Positions 38,439-50,279 of a stretch of DNA of 64,000 nt are shown here, piece after piece. Under the pieces are notes generated by a model, which was given only the letters and a program-made list of their open reading frames with translations, was not told the origin of the DNA and searched no databases. Origin of the DNA: Butyriboletus loyo (taxonomy: Eukaryota; Basidiomycota; Agaricomycetes; Boletales; Boletaceae); assembly GCA_038093515.1 (NCBI GenBank), contig JBBPSI010000015.1, positions 182,526-246,525 of the forward strand, given 5' to 3'. Position 1 is the stretch's first letter. Every line of letters begins with the position of its first letter. The position numbers were made by a program, and so were the translations under genes.

Positions 38439-39581
38439 ATGAGTATGCACAATTTCGCACACCTGTTACCGCCCAGTTGGACGACTCAAATCGGCGCCTG
38501 GCTCGCTGAGGACACCCCGTCTTTCGACTACGCAGGATATGTCGTCGGGGAGACTGAACGGGATGCATTCCTCTTCGGAAAGGGAAAACACACCGCTGTG
38601 CTCGCCGGTGTCCCTTTCTTCACCGAAATCTTCCGTCAACTCGGATGCCAGTGCGTACCTTTCCTATCCCGCTCGTTCGATTCGTCATCAGTTCTCACAG
38701 GGTAGAATGGCATATGCAAGAAGGGGAGACATTCGAACCTGTCAAGCATGTCGCAACTGTGAGGGGCCAAGTGCGACATCTCCTTCTGGGTGAGAGAGTT
38801 GCCCTCAATCTTATCGCAAGATGCAGCGGAATTGCAACCAAGCGAGCACTCCTCCTGCTCAGATCAGAACCATCTCTGACCCTTGGTTGGCAGGTCGAAG
38901 CAGATCAAGGATCTGGCTAGGGCATCTGGGTACGATGGAATCATCGCTGGCACGCGAAAGACGACCCCCGGTAATCCGACTGGTCTTCAAATTTTCCCTG
39001 CGTTTACATCGTCTTTTTTTCAAGGTTTCCGTCTGGTGGAAAAGTACGGCATGATCGTCGGTGGGATCGACCCCCATCGTCATGATTTGTCTAGTATGAT
39101 CATGCTCAAGGATAACCATATCTGGTCAGCTGGCAAGTCGTCTTCCCCGCGCTGTTCCGCCGAGTTCCATCTAAAATATATTCTAGGCTCCATCACAGCT
39201 GCAATCCAACAGGCACGTTCGGTTGGAGGATTCAGTATACTTCTCGAGGTGGAGGTCGGTTCAGAAGCAGAGGCCAATGAAGCAATTTATGCTGGCGCTG
39301 ACATAGTTATGCTCGACAACATGGAAGCTGATGAACTCCTGAGGGTCGCACGCAAGCTGAAAGGGGCGTGGGCGGGCAAGCGCAAATTTCTGTTTGAATC
39401 GAGCGGAAACATCACGGAGAGTAACTTGCGGGAACGTGCGATCAACGGTACGTGGGCTGGGCACTTGTATATCCCTGATTCTACTCACTGTGTTCCAGAG
39501 ATCGATATCTTGAGCACCAGCGCTGTTCATCAGTCCGTGCAGCACATAGATTTCAGTTTGAAGATACAGGTACCGAAGTGA
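38439..39581 (+). CDS. BNA6: Quinolinate phosphoribosyltransferase (nicotinate-nucleotide pyrophosphorylase)
   Basis: QPRT converts quinolinate and PRPP to nicotinate mononucleotide in de novo NAD synthesis. The start at 38439 reads [14 protein letters not shown]. Diagnostic segments follow: [38 protein letters not shown] with the substrate-binding Arg/Lys, [38 protein letters not shown], and FESSGNI. It ends [10 protein letters not shown] at 39581. Four to five introns are needed, one splitting GC-Q/V-EW at about 38651-38700. Its stop lies only 23 bp from that of the convergent ACMSD-like gene, whose family acts at the same metabolic branch point. Confidence 0.93.
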
Positions 39582-39604
39582 AGGGTAAAGACATGGTTAA
39601 TAGA

Positions 39605-40950
39605 TCAACATTCCAAATTGAACAATTTCAGTGCGTTCAGCCCAAGGACATTAGCACGTGCAGAACCCGCCCATACACGTACGCTCTGTATGGCCTTCAG
39701 GTTGTCCTCGACACTTTGCCACTTTTGGCTGGCTTCAAGAGGTGGGAAGAATGGATGGTCAGTGCCGAACAGCAACCTGGTACTTCCGACTTCCGCGTCG
39801 TACTCTCCACCAGTAGTGCTGTACATTCCCGCTCGTCCAATGACGTCGCTCACAAAACCTAGTTCCTCCGACCCATACGCAACTGCGTCAAAGTAAAGTC
39901 TGCCGAGATAGTATCTCGCATCATGCTTCAGCCGTTTTGCGACTATAGGATCGTGTGCGATACATGAGGCAAGCCGAGAGGATAATTGAGGGAGGGCACC
40001 ACCCGAGTGGGCCAAGAGCAGACGAAGGTTCTGGTAACGGTCCAAAACACCAGCCAGGATAAGCCGAGTTACTGCCTAGAATACCTCGTAAGGGGGGTTC
40101 CAAGACGAGCGACCCAACTTACAATTGTGGTTTCGAACGGAAATCCCAAAGCCAAAGGAAGAACATGGCCGTTCGCTTTGTCCCCGAAGGACTTGGAATC
40201 GACGCCATAGTGAGGGTGAATGAAGACAACAAGCTTCGTTTGTTGGAGAGCTTCCCACACGGGTTCTAGTGTCTCATCGTCTAGACCATTGCCCACACCC
40301 CTCGTGCCCATGATGATGCCCGATATGTGAGGCAATGTGTTGATCTGCTTGATGATCTCAAGCATCGATGATACGGCAATGTCAGGGACAAGGGGAAGCA
40401 GTCCAAAACCGTATATCGACTTGAGGCCTGGGAAGCCTTCCGCCTCAGGCGACGTGGCGCAGTATTCCTCCAGATCATTGTTCAAATCTTGCGCAAGACC
40501 AAGTGCACGCTCTGGGGGCAGGAAATCAAGCCATGGGTTTGCTGAGCTATCCACAAATGGATGTCAGGAGCGCGAAGACCACAGAAAATACAGCGACCGA
40601 GAACCTGACGAAGGAGATGTCGATGTCGTGTCGTTTCATGAACTGTAGTTTTTGGTCACGGTCCCAGTACTTTCGGATCATTAATATAGTACCATACCAA
40701 TCGGATCTTGACGACCCACCTGAGGTCCTACAGGGCGGCCGACTCCAGGCTCACCGTCTAGGATCAATAGCCGCTCTTCCGGTTGGTCGTCGGCGCTCAT
40801 CTGGCTGTATATGCGAGGCGCTGAAGAGCGGGCACGTAACTCCTCAGCATACCGCGGAAGGTAGACATGAGTGTGAATGTCAACGACTGGTGCTCTCGCA
40901 GACAGGGCTCGTTTGGATAGTTCTGCCATGACTCGTTTTCCCAGGTCCAT
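39605..40950 (-). CDS. ACMSD-like metal-dependent amidohydrolase/decarboxylase
   Basis: The protein belongs to the amidohydrolase-2 family with ACMSD (aminocarboxymuconate-semialdehyde decarboxylase). Metal-site motifs are visible: VVDIHTHVYLPRY (His26 and His28), FIHPHYGV, LLAHSGGALPQL and LLFGTDHPFF with the conserved Asp. FPFETTIAVTRLILAGVLDR is also ACMSD-like. Four exons are read, with introns at about 40681-40730, 40549-40605 and 40069-40120. The start at 40950 is used; an in-frame ATG at 40929 is possible. ACMSD diverts the precursor of quinolinate; related fungal enzymes decarboxylate other substrates such as uracil-5-carboxylate or salicylates, so exact substrate is inference. Confidence 0.82.
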
Positions 40951-41225
40951 CGATAAGCAGTAACTGGTGGCGTTCGGTATGATTTTAGAAGCTAGCTGGA
41001 CGAGTCACAAGGCAGCCGCGAAAACGAGGTGAGGTAATTTTGTCAATTGATGTTACGCAAAACGATGCTTGAACTTACAAACTAACTAAAAGAAACGGTT
41101 GAGGACCGCGATGGACCCCTTGCTCGCTGAGAGAACACTCGCGTCCGATTTTCATCGTTGCCTTTTAGTGGCCGTCCAGCTCCAGTAGCTGTCATCAGCT
41201 TGAACCCGCTACATCATACAGAACA

Positions 41226-42614
41226 ATGTCGAGCAGCGCGGTGCACATCATCGATGAAACGCATTCTTCCCGATCCAGGATGCGAGCTGGCCTCGACGAG
41301 GTAGGCCGTACTCCATTGGCTTGGCTCCGTTGATTAACAGGTCAATCTCGTATTAGTTGGCACAGATAGCTGCAAGGCTCGCCCGTGTCGGCGAAGAGTT
41401 CAGTGATGTAGTCATTGCGTCGACCAACGAAGCCTCGATGTGGAGAGCTCGCGTCGCAGAGCTTGAAGCGAGGCCGAGTGTAGAAGACCCGGGTGCACGA
41501 AACAACAGGCAGAGTAACGCTGAGCGCAAGCTAAAACTTGTTCGCCGTGCCTTGCTCGGACTCTTGGAGGAACTGGAGGTAAAGTAGCATATCCGAAACA
41601 CGCTTGGCAATTACTTTCTGATTCAAGTTGACCCAGCCAGATGATGGGATACCGCCGAGTCTTGGTAGCTCACCCAGACCAACACGTATTTCCACCAGTG
41701 AAGGGTATACGACACCTCCGAGCCAATCCCATAGACCACTCAATACACCCAAGATGGTTGCAAATCTAGACGACGGCTGGCGCATGTCAACGACACGCAC
41801 ACCCAAGAGTGCGGAAGTCATATGTCCAATACCTTGGACAAATCTTGGAGACCATTTGGCCCTCGATGAGGATATGGTATGTGTTTGATCGCAAGTTGAG
41901 ACCATATCATTGGATTGTGAAATTGGGTTCTTTCCAGTTGTGCTCGCTAGAAAGGTGAGTTGTACAATGGCTCACGGAAAGCTAGTGGATTGTTCAATGA
42001 TGACCGCTCAGCCTCACACAAATGGATGATCTTTGCTTCCGTATCCAGATTATACGCAATATGGCCTTTGTTTACGAACCGATTACAATGGATGGGCCTT
42101 CAACATCTGTTCTGTTTGACTGGGGATCACCGGCAGACAACCAGGATACATCAGTGTACATTCAAACAACTATTCCGGGAAACAACATCTTTCATACCTT
42201 CACTCTTTCCGCTAAGAAGGTGTGTCATGATACCTTTGACTCTGTGGTCGCTCTGATATTGTTTTCAGGACAAGGCAGGCCAAACTTCGTGGTATTACAT
42301 CGGTGCTCATGTATGGACACTGATACCCCAAATGCCCGTCTGGAAATCAACAAGTGACAAGGTATGGTTCATCCTACAGATTTACCACCTCGAATACTAT
42401 TCAAGACGCTTTCCAGGGAAAGAAAATTTTCCTCACACGTCTTAGGAAGCGCTGCGATGGGAAGTACTCGGAGACTGACCTTGGCCAGATGATTGAGGAT
42501 GGTCGGCTTGAACCATTCTGTGTGGAAATATCAAGTAAATCATGCATTGCCATGAGCAAGGCATTCGCTACTGATGGCCTTCGTTATGTAAACTCAAAGT
42601 CGCAATCTGGCTGA
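41226..42614 (+). CDS. Conserved-looking protein of unknown function with N-terminal coiled coil
   Basis: At least seven exons join cleanly. The start at 41226 opens [19 protein letters not shown], then a coiled-coil region across an intron ([40 protein letters not shown]). A Ser/Pro-rich linker follows, then the folded-looking part: [58 protein letters not shown] and [20 protein letters not shown], to the stop at 42614. All splice sites are GT-AG and keep the frame, so this is probably a real gene. I do not recognise the family. Confidence 0.62.
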
Positions 42615-42771
42615 GCAGAGCTTGGTGTTCTCGTTACTCATCACTGTAATGGTAGATATAATGTCAATCCAACAAAGCGAATCGGCCCCGTGCAATACTT
42701 TTCAAAGCATGTGGTACTGGGTGTGGATCTTATATACAACACGTCACTCCACATTGAAGTACCAAGACTTG

Positions 42772-43632
42772 TCACCTTCCATTACTCATCATCCTCATTC
42801 TATCAGGGTGCATGCCGCCAGGGCCAGCGTTGTTCGGACCCCCATTGCTTGCGCCAGGCGGCCCAGCCTGTGCAGGCCCGCCTCCAGACGGAGGAAGTCC
42901 AAAGTTACCACCGGAAGGGAAAGGAGGGATACTGCCTGGTGGACCGGGGGGACCATTGGGAGGGAATGGCGGCGCACCTGGATAGTAATCAATGAGCATC
43001 AATTCAGAGGCGAAAGTTCGAGACCATACCACCGGGGAAGGAGCCCGGAGGAGGCATGGAGCCCGGAGGGAATGGAGGAGGACCGCCGGGAGGTGGATTC
43101 ATGGCCCCTGGGGGCGGCATGACCCCAGGAGGGAATGGTGGACGAGCTGTAAAGGAGCTTGTCAGAACAGGTCAAAGTAATGGAAGAACTACGCACGGAA
43201 CGAGGCAGGTGGAGGGGCACCAAAGCCAACGGGCGGTGCGCCGAAAGGCGGTGGTCCTACTAGGTGCTGAGGACCAAAACCAAAGCCTCCTGGAGGAGGA
43301 CCACCTCCACTCTCGTAAGCTGCTGTGATCTGGTCGATGATGTTTTGAGCCTTGTCGTGCCCGAGTGCTGAAATAAGATGTTATAGAGAACTCATTGGGA
43401 GATGATGGACAGCCTAACATGCATAGTAGTCTCGGACATTGGCGAGATGGTTGCGACCACTGTTGTGAGCCTTGCGGACTAGCATACGGTCAGAGGTATG
43501 ATGAGCGCCATGTAACGAGAACATACCTGAGGCCGAATCGTGGGTTAGAAATACATCACAATAGTCGCAGTAATGTTTCTGTGCTAGAGCATGAATACAG
43601 TTAACGTGCACGATGGAACGACTTACCGGCAT
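42772..43632 (-). CDS. YHC1: U1 small nuclear ribonucleoprotein C
   Basis: U1-C stabilises pairing of U1 snRNA with the 5' splice site. The start at 43632 encodes only Met-Pro before a phase-0 intron, then [17 protein letters not shown] and, after another intron, [19 protein letters not shown]. This is the U1-C type zinc finger with C-x2-C and paired His. The remainder is a long Pro/Gly/Met-rich tail typical of the family (for example [12 protein letters not shown]), ending at 42772. Its start codon lies 77 bp from the divergent LSM3 start, so two splicing factors share one promoter. Confidence 0.93.
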
Positions 43633-43709
43633 CGCGGATGTCGAGGACAGAGTTGTTGGTGCCTGCACTGAAAATGACACGTATGCTGACTAATCCGACT
43701 CGTAGTTCT
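43633..43709. promoter_or_regulatory. Bidirectional promoter of U1-C and LSM3
   Basis: Only 77 bp separate the two start codons. An ATG at 43638 on the plus strand is in frame with LSM3 but gives a non-conserved leader of 24 residues. The short region must carry overlapping leaders or very compact control elements. Confidence 0.5.
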
Positions 43710-44152
43710 ATGGATCCCTCATCTACAGGCATACAGGAGCCCTTTGATCTCATACGACTATCGCTCAGCGAGCGAGTGTTCGTAAAGCTGCGCGGCGATC
43801 GCGAGTTGACAGGGATTCTACACGTGTGTCACTCCTTCTTTTTGCGTGTGTCGGACTTGATCGTTGAGGACAGGCATATGATGGACACATGAACCTCATT
43901 CTTAGTGATGTCGAAGAGACAATCATGATCGTGGATCCTGTCGATGGGAACCTTGAAAGTCAAGGCACTGTAAAGGTGTGTGGGAATGCCGGATGATGCG
44001 AGCGGTGCTGATAGCCCTACAAGGTTGCAAAAAGAAAGATGGAGATGCTTTTTGTCCGAGGCGATGGTGTGATCTTGGTAGGCTGGAGTGATTGACGACA
44101 GAAACCCGTGCTGACTCCCTGACTCAAGGTGTCACCTCCATCGCGAACATGA
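43710..44152 (+). CDS. LSM3: U6 snRNA-associated Sm-like protein LSm3
   Basis: LSm3 is part of the LSm1-7 (mRNA decay) and LSm2-8 (U6 snRNA) rings. Four exons give a 97-residue protein. Sm1 motif residues are seen in [40 protein letters not shown] and EET; Sm2 is [11 protein letters not shown]. The end is VSPPSRT at 44152. Introns fall at about 43824-43872, 43975-44029 and 44078-44128, all GT-AG. It is slightly longer than yeast LSm3. Confidence 0.93.
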
Positions 44153-44346
44153 CCGCATGAAGACTCGTTTCGGTGGTACTCGCCACCGTCTGCGCGCATA
44201 TAAGCCCGGATGAGACTCTACATGGCATGTAACGATACTATCAGTGATAATGTAGAACTTCTACGGGGGACGACATTAAAATACACCCACGGACGAGCCT
44301 CGAAGCAAGTCAGGGTGTAGACAACGCAGTGTACAAGTATAGCAAT

Positions 44347-44798
44347 TCAGCTACAAAGTGGCTCGGTAGACGGGTTGGCTGGCGCGTGGCCAGGCAGCAG
44401 GGGGTTAGTGGTAGATGTGACGGCGCGAGACTCGTCCGAATCCGGGGCTACAGCACCCTCGGGCCAGGTTTCGGAGTCTCGGCGCCAGGCGGCGTGGATG
44501 ACCTTTATCTGGGGATGGATTACGGGAGGAGAGGGGGGATGGGAGGCGTACATACTACGAGGCTCATGGGCAAACGGTGTTTGAGCCTATTTCCTTTGAC
44601 GAGACCTTTCCAGACCTGGTCGATGCCGCGGTTCCAGACAGGATCGCTGTGTGGATCGGGATGGCTGAGGAGACGCTGGAGACGGGCATGGGGAGGGGGT
44701 GTGCGTCGCGGTCGAGGGGGACTGTCCGGGGATGCGAGCCAGCGGGCACGACGAGCGGCGTAGTGATTGGGGCCAGGTGGGGGCAGTGGATCAGCCAT
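44347..44798 (-). CDS. Small protein with Gag1-clamp-like (DUF4050) region
   Basis: Two exons give about 134 residues. The start at 44798 (MADPLPPPGPNHYAARRARW) leads to a Pro-rich segment and then VWNRGIDQVWKGLVKGNRL, KHRLPMSLV, an intron, and IKVIHAAWRRDSETWPEGAV. The LPMSLV...VIHAAWRR...WPEGA pattern recalls the fungal Gag1-like clamp domain (formerly DUF4050), a domain of proteins such as fission yeast Gag1 that regulate amino-acid transporters. This match is tentative. Its start lies 76 bp from the divergent GRR1 start. Confidence 0.6.
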
Positions 44799-44874
44799 AT
44801 CGAGCAGGATATTCGCACGGGGTTGCACCAGTAATACCCTCCAGCTCAGACCTTGCCCACCCCGTCCGTCCGTC
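44799..44874. promoter_or_regulatory. Bidirectional promoter of the Gag1-like gene and GRR1
   Basis: 76 bp lie between the divergent start codons. A shared promoter is inferred from the spacing alone. Confidence 0.45.
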
Positions 44875-47692
44875 ATGAGGCCATCAAGGCTCGTCTACCG
44901 ACACACGTCCCCAGCGCAGTCGACGACGTCGCTCTCAGACAACGACGACGACGATCCAGCCAAATCAACAATCTTTTCTCGCTCCCTCTCCGCCGTCGTC
45001 TCCCCCGCACAATGGGCCTCGCGTCACCACCACCCCGACCTCGGCGCACCCCCGTCCCATTCCCCCATGTCACACCTCCCCCCCGAAGTCCTCATACACA
45101 TCCTCAAGCATCTCCATTCCCAGCGTGATCTTTACCATGCCCTCCTCGTCTCTCGTTCCTGGTGCGAGTGCTCCGTAGAGCTCCTTTGGCACAGGCCCAG
45201 CTTCACCCGTCTCTCCACCCTCGTCAAGATGATGCGGGTCCTCACCCGCGCAGATCAGACATTCACCTACGCCCGTTTCATCCGCCGTCTCAATTTCCTT
45301 TTCCTAGGCGCTGACCTCACCGACGCCCTTTTCTGCCGTCTCGCCCAGTGCGATCGGCTCGAACGTCTCACCCTTGTCAACTGCCATGCCATCTCCGATG
45401 ACGCCCTCTCGCGTGTCCTCCCTTGCTTACCAAATTTGGTCGCAATCGACCTTACGGGCGTTACCAAAACGTCCGACACTGTCATCGCTGGTCTCGCCGC
45501 TGCCTCCAAGCGTCTCCAGGGCATCAACCTCAGCGGTTGCAAAAATGTCTCCGATGTCGGTGTCCTCGCTCTCGCCGCAAACTGTCCCCTCCTTCGCCGC
45601 GTCAAGCTCAGTGGCCTCGAGCACGTCACAGATGCCCCCGTCTCTGCCCTAGCAAAGTCTTGTCCTCTCCTCCTCGAGATCGACCTCAATAACTGCAAGC
45701 ACATCACAGACATCTCCGTCCGTGATCTTTGGACCTATTCAACTCATATGCGGGAGATGAGACTCTCCCAATGCACAGAACTCACAGACGCAGCATTCCC
45801 TGCCCCCCTCCGGAATGACAATATTCTTCGCACCAACAATTCCTTCCCGCCTCCCAGACATTCCGAGGAACTTCCCCCTCTCATCCTCTCCAAACCATTG
45901 GATCATCTTCGTATGCTCGACCTCACTTCCTGTTCACTCATCACCGACGATGCCGTTGACGGCATCATATCGCACGCACCGAAGATCAGAAACCTTGTCT
46001 TGTCCAAGTGTACGCAACTCACCGATCGCACAGTTGAGAACATCTGCCTTCTCGGCAAACATCTGCACTACCTCCACCTCGGTCATGCCGCGAACATAAC
46101 CGACAGATCCATCAAATCACTTGCAAGGTGTTGCACGCGGTTACGATATGTAGACTTTGCAAGTAGGTCGCACGCCCCCTTCTAATGCGTCTAGCACTCA
46201 CCTTACTTCCAGATTGCACGCTTCTTACCGACATGTCCGTGTTCGAGTTGGCTAGTTTACCCAAGCTTCGCCGTATCGGTCTGGTACGAGTCAGTAACTT
46301 GACTGACGAAGCGGTCTATGCTCTTGCGGAGCGTTATAACACTCTGGAGCGCATTCATCTCTCGTACTGCGACCAAATTTCTGTAATGGCAATTCATTTT
46401 CTCCTTCAAAAACTCCACAAACTCACGCACCTGAGCTTGACTGGAATACCCTCTTTTCGTAAACCAGAGCTGCAGCAGTTCTGTAGACAACCTCCACAGG
46501 TACGTCGAAAACAGAGTTGAAATTTTGTTGTTCCTCACATCGAGCGCAGGAATTTAATATGAGCCAGCGTCTGGCTTTCTGCGTGTACTCCGGAAATGGC
46601 GTCCCAAAGCTCAGATCTTTCCTGACAGATCTGTTCAATACCATTACGGAAGACATGAATGGGGATGATGAAGAAACGGAGTATGACGATGACTTCGACG
46701 AGGGTTTCAACGAGGTGCCCCAAGATGTCGAGATGGAGATGGGCAACGAGGGCGATATCGAAGTTGACGAAGATTTTATGCACGATGGGCCTTTCCGCTA
46801 CCATAACATGGATCCTCCCGCCATTCAACCAATCCAACCAACCATTAACTCTACGTCGCACGCACTCGACGTACCCATACAACGCAATCTGACATTGCGA
46901 CCTAGCCAAATGTCTCCATCGTCCGGCGATCCGACCACCGCCCTGCCAGCTCCATCCCAGCCTGTCACTCAGGATGTTGTCATGCAACCTGTCGCAGGTC
47001 CTCCTAACGGAGCGCAACGACGCTCACGGGGATTCGGACATCAACCAGTAATCGAAGTGTCCACTTCCCCAACACCAAGTGACATTGGTTCCCACCGCAG
47101 CACCGGAACGGCACAGTCGAACGGCACTGCTTTCTTCCGGACATATCACGATTTTTCGTCTTCATCAAGGAACACTGAAGCGATGACACCAGACTATGTC
47201 TACGCTGAGATTGGGCACGGCAGAGGTACCGTCGGGCATTCAGGACACGTGAATCCTGTGACTAGACATGCCTTCCCGTCCGGCGTTTCGCTTCACGGCG
47301 CAATTACCCCTGCCTCACAAGGCATCACCCAAGTTATGCACTCGGCAGGGATTCCCTTGGATATATATCACGAGCAAGAGACATTGGTGTCGGATCCTGC
47401 CACCATAACAGAACCCTCTGTCCCATGGCCTCATCACGAACCTCCACCCCCGGTGATAATGCAGCCTAGTTCTCTAGAGGCATTCCACGCTGCATCGCCC
47501 GCTATGGCTTGCGATGCAGACCCTCGCGAGCCAGAAGCAAGAGGAAGGAGCGTGAAGAGGAGTCTGCGAAATACGATCAATGCAGCGGAGCACTATGCAA
47601 CGACTTTCCTATTTGGACGTGGGTCCGCATCGAACAGCACGCTCCACGACGGGAACACCAATGGACATGCAGGTCAATGGCCAAGGTCATAG
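44875..47692 (+). CDS. GRR1: F-box/leucine-rich-repeat protein GRR1
   Basis: Grr1 is the substrate receptor of an SCF ubiquitin ligase; in yeast it targets G1 cyclins and glucose-signalling proteins. The start at 44875 leads to a Ser-rich N-terminus and an F-box around residues 66-110 (SHLPPEVLIHILKHL... VSRSWCECSVELLW). About a dozen cysteine-containing LRRs follow (for example LERLTLVNCHAISDDAL, LDLTSCSLITDDAVDG). The first exon is about 1.28 kb; a phase-1 intron at about 46161-46212 splits A-N-CTLLTDMSVFEL. A second intron at about 46501-46551 precedes NMSQRLAFCVYSGNGVPKL and an acidic, low-complexity C-terminal extension. A paralogue without F-box lies 7.5 kb downstream. Confidence 0.9.
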
Positions 47693-48003
47693 ATTAAGAT
47701 GGCGTGGACGTGTCAATGTTTGCATAATTGTGTTGCGTTACAGGTTTTGCCCAATATTGTTCTTGTACCCCTCACTTGTCAGCTACAAAGCATTGGGACA
47801 TCAAGTAGTTTCTTTTTTTTTTTTCTGTTCATGTCGCTGTTGTTACAACTGGTTGTATCCATCTGCCAATATAGTCACCAACAATTAGGAGACCATATCC
47901 TTTTACGGTGTAGCCAGTGTGACTTTTGTCACTTGACACCAACGGATAGCAAATCAGAGCCTCCAACATTTCTTGTTCGTTGATCCCCGCCTTCCAGTCA
48001 ATC
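47693..48003. other. Intergenic region with poly(T) run
   Basis: No gene is visible in 311 bp between GRR1 and NAA10. A run of twelve T occurs at 47813-47824, in a position that fits the GRR1 3' UTR or the NAA10 promoter (poly(dA:dT) tracts keep nucleosomes away in fungi). Confidence 0.4.
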
Positions 48004-48746
48004 ATGAACATTCGCGTCGCGAGGGTACGTGTCGAGGAATTCGGGTATCCGCATTACTCACGCCCAGCTAGATAGAAGATCTCCAAGGAATGCAAGCATG
48101 CAATCTGCACAACCTACCAGAAAACTACACAATGAAGTACTGTACGTCAATATCGCCGTTTCCCTGCACACAAGCGTACCATCACCCCCACAGACCTGTA
48201 TCATACCATGACTTGGCCATCTTTGTCGTATGTCGCAGAAGATCACAAAGGACGAATAGTCGGATATATCCTCGCAAAGATGTACATTTGCCATTGGTCA
48301 CGATGTATCCACGCCTCTTACTTACATCCGCAGGGAAGAAACTGAAGAGCCTCAAGATGGTTCATCCCCCTCTGCACCTCCTCATGGTCACGTCACTTCG
48401 ATATCCGTCCTACGGTCTTATCGACGACTGGGATTAGCCAGAAAGCTAATGCTGCAATCGCGTAGGTCCATCTTTACTGGAATATCGCCTGTGGGATCTG
48501 ACTCTCGCATCCGTAGAAGATGCCATGGAAACGAACTACAATGCCGCCTACGTTTCCCTTCATGTCCGAAAATCGAATCGTGCAGCTCTTAGCCTCTACC
48601 GCGACACATTGGGTTTCACCGTGAAAACTATCGAAGAAAAATATTGTGCGTCTATTGTTCTCTATCTCGTTGTGGGAAAGCTAAGATGCTCCCAAGATGC
48701 CGATGGTGAAGACGCATACGCAATGCAATTATCGTTCGAGCGGTGA
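48004..48746 (+). CDS. NAA10: N-alpha-acetyltransferase catalytic subunit NAA10 (ARD1)
   Basis: NAA10 is the catalytic subunit of NatA, which acetylates many protein N-termini during translation. Exon 1 (MNIRVAR) splices to [19 protein letters not shown]. Later exons carry [38 protein letters not shown] with the acetyl-CoA binding R-R-x-G-x-A motif, [19 protein letters not shown] and [16 protein letters not shown], ending at 48746. About six short introns occur. It is shorter than the human protein, without the long acidic tail. Confidence 0.92.
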
Positions 48747-48805
48747 TAGCGCACTTGCAGTAATATATGGTTGAAATATTAATATGACGGTGCTTCACTA
48801 TTTCT

Positions 48806-50279
48806 CTACTTGGCATCATCCTCCGTAGTATCAGGTTTAGGCATTTGCCCTGTGTACGTACTCTGGGTTCCACTCGTTCTGAGCGCTTCGCGGATGACTT
48901 GAGCCGTTTGCAACCCTAGTTGGTAATATCCATCATTGCACCCTGCTCTGAACATTCCCATGTGTGCTTGAACTTCGTCTTCAGCAACGCAGTTCGGTGA
49001 AGGAATATAGTGGGCGAAAGCGGGTGATGAACGAGAGGGTAACGATACAAACGTTCTTGGGTTCAGATGGGTAGGAGGGGATGCTGGTAAAAACACGTAA
49101 AATCTAGGCAAGGATCAGCCAACGACACGCATGATCTCGAGTCCATGCTCACGTCTTGAAGACTATTCCATGATCTGCGTGTGCAACGAGGAGGTTCTCC
49201 AGTCGTTCGCGCATGGATTTCTCATCCCATAAATTGCCGACGAACTTCATGTGATCGGAAGCCCAGGTACATCCAGACGTGATGTCGTCCCGTCGCATGT
49301 ATGCAGCCCCTGCAGTTGCACCTGCAATGACGGCACCCCCAATGGCATAGGCTGCCGGTGCCCATTTGGCCCATGGTGACACTGACGTCTCCGAGGTTTC
49401 TGCCGTGATCTGAAGCAGGGCAGGATTGGGTGTGGAAGTCGTATGCTCGGTTCCTTTGAAGAGCGAGTACACATCGGTGACGACACCCCGAGCTGCATTC
49501 GCATAGTCTACAGCGCGAGTAGCGCCGTGCTTGAACACGAACGGATGTATGCCAAGATACTAGATACGAGCAAGGTCATCCACAGCCAACAGAGATCTGC
49601 AGGTGACTGACTGGAGTGTCGAACGCGATGCAGGCTATGATCCTGGGCCACAACGGCGTGTTTTGATCAGGCCTTGATTTGATAAACTCCAGCAAGGTAT
49701 CTGATGCCAACAGCCCACCCATGCTGAGGACGTTTTCCAGTCAGACCAATGTACAAATCTTGCGACCGTCAAGGCGAACTGGCTCACCTATGTCCACATA
49801 GAACGATCTTTAGTGTTCCAGCGCCACCACCATTGGCGACTTCTTTCTGGACGGTCAGCGTCGAGAGCCAATCTGCGAAGCGCACGACGGCTGAGTTCTG
49901 GAGAGAAAGGTGGTATACTCGATGTCACGGCGGTTTGGAGTGGAAATACCGACCAGTTCCCCTTTGGTCTGATTCACAAAAGTCAATCATCTCTGTGACG
50001 GCGATGTGATAGATATTGACCTTGTAAGCAGGAAAGACAACGCATTCGACGGGAAGATTTCCCTCACTTTTCGATAAGACGTGTTGGAGTCTCGAGGGGA
50101 AGTCCTCGAAAGTTGAATCCGTTCCTTTGAACCTAAAAGTTTTAGTGAGCTTGATGCTTCATTCTGACTACGTGTCATTCAAGGTCGCACCCATGAATAA
50201 AAACGATGAGGAGTGTATCTCTTGTAGCAGCAGAATTCTTCTCCTTGTCCAGCTGTTCTCCCGGTATCGTCGCGTCCAT
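48806..50279 (-). CDS. Alpha/beta hydrolase, DUF676-like serine esterase
   Basis: The start at 50279 (MDATIPGEQLDKEKN) leads into RDTLLIVFIHGFKGTDSTF, an oxyanion-type HG motif, and DFPSRLQHVLSKSEGN. The nucleophile elbow GHSMGGLLASDTLL holds the catalytic Ser; the joined codons flank an intron at about 49737-49780. The next exon gives FDTPYLGIHPFVFKHG and a hydrophobic Ala/Gly-rich segment (AAYAIGGAVIAGATAGAAY) that could be a membrane helix. The conserved His region (HADHGIVFKTFYVFLP) and a Gly-rich tail lead to the stop at 48806. Agaricomycetes commonly have such a membrane-linked hydrolase; substrate is unknown. Confidence 0.8.

Noticed and set aside
44599..44763. Arg/Gly-rich plus-strand frame opposite the Gag1-like gene
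   Set aside because: Shadow of the Pro-rich coding sequence on the minus strand.
44767..44874. Upstream extension of GRR1
   Set aside because: It begins at a TTG codon, overlaps the divergent gene and encodes low-complexity sequence. The ATG at 44875 is better.
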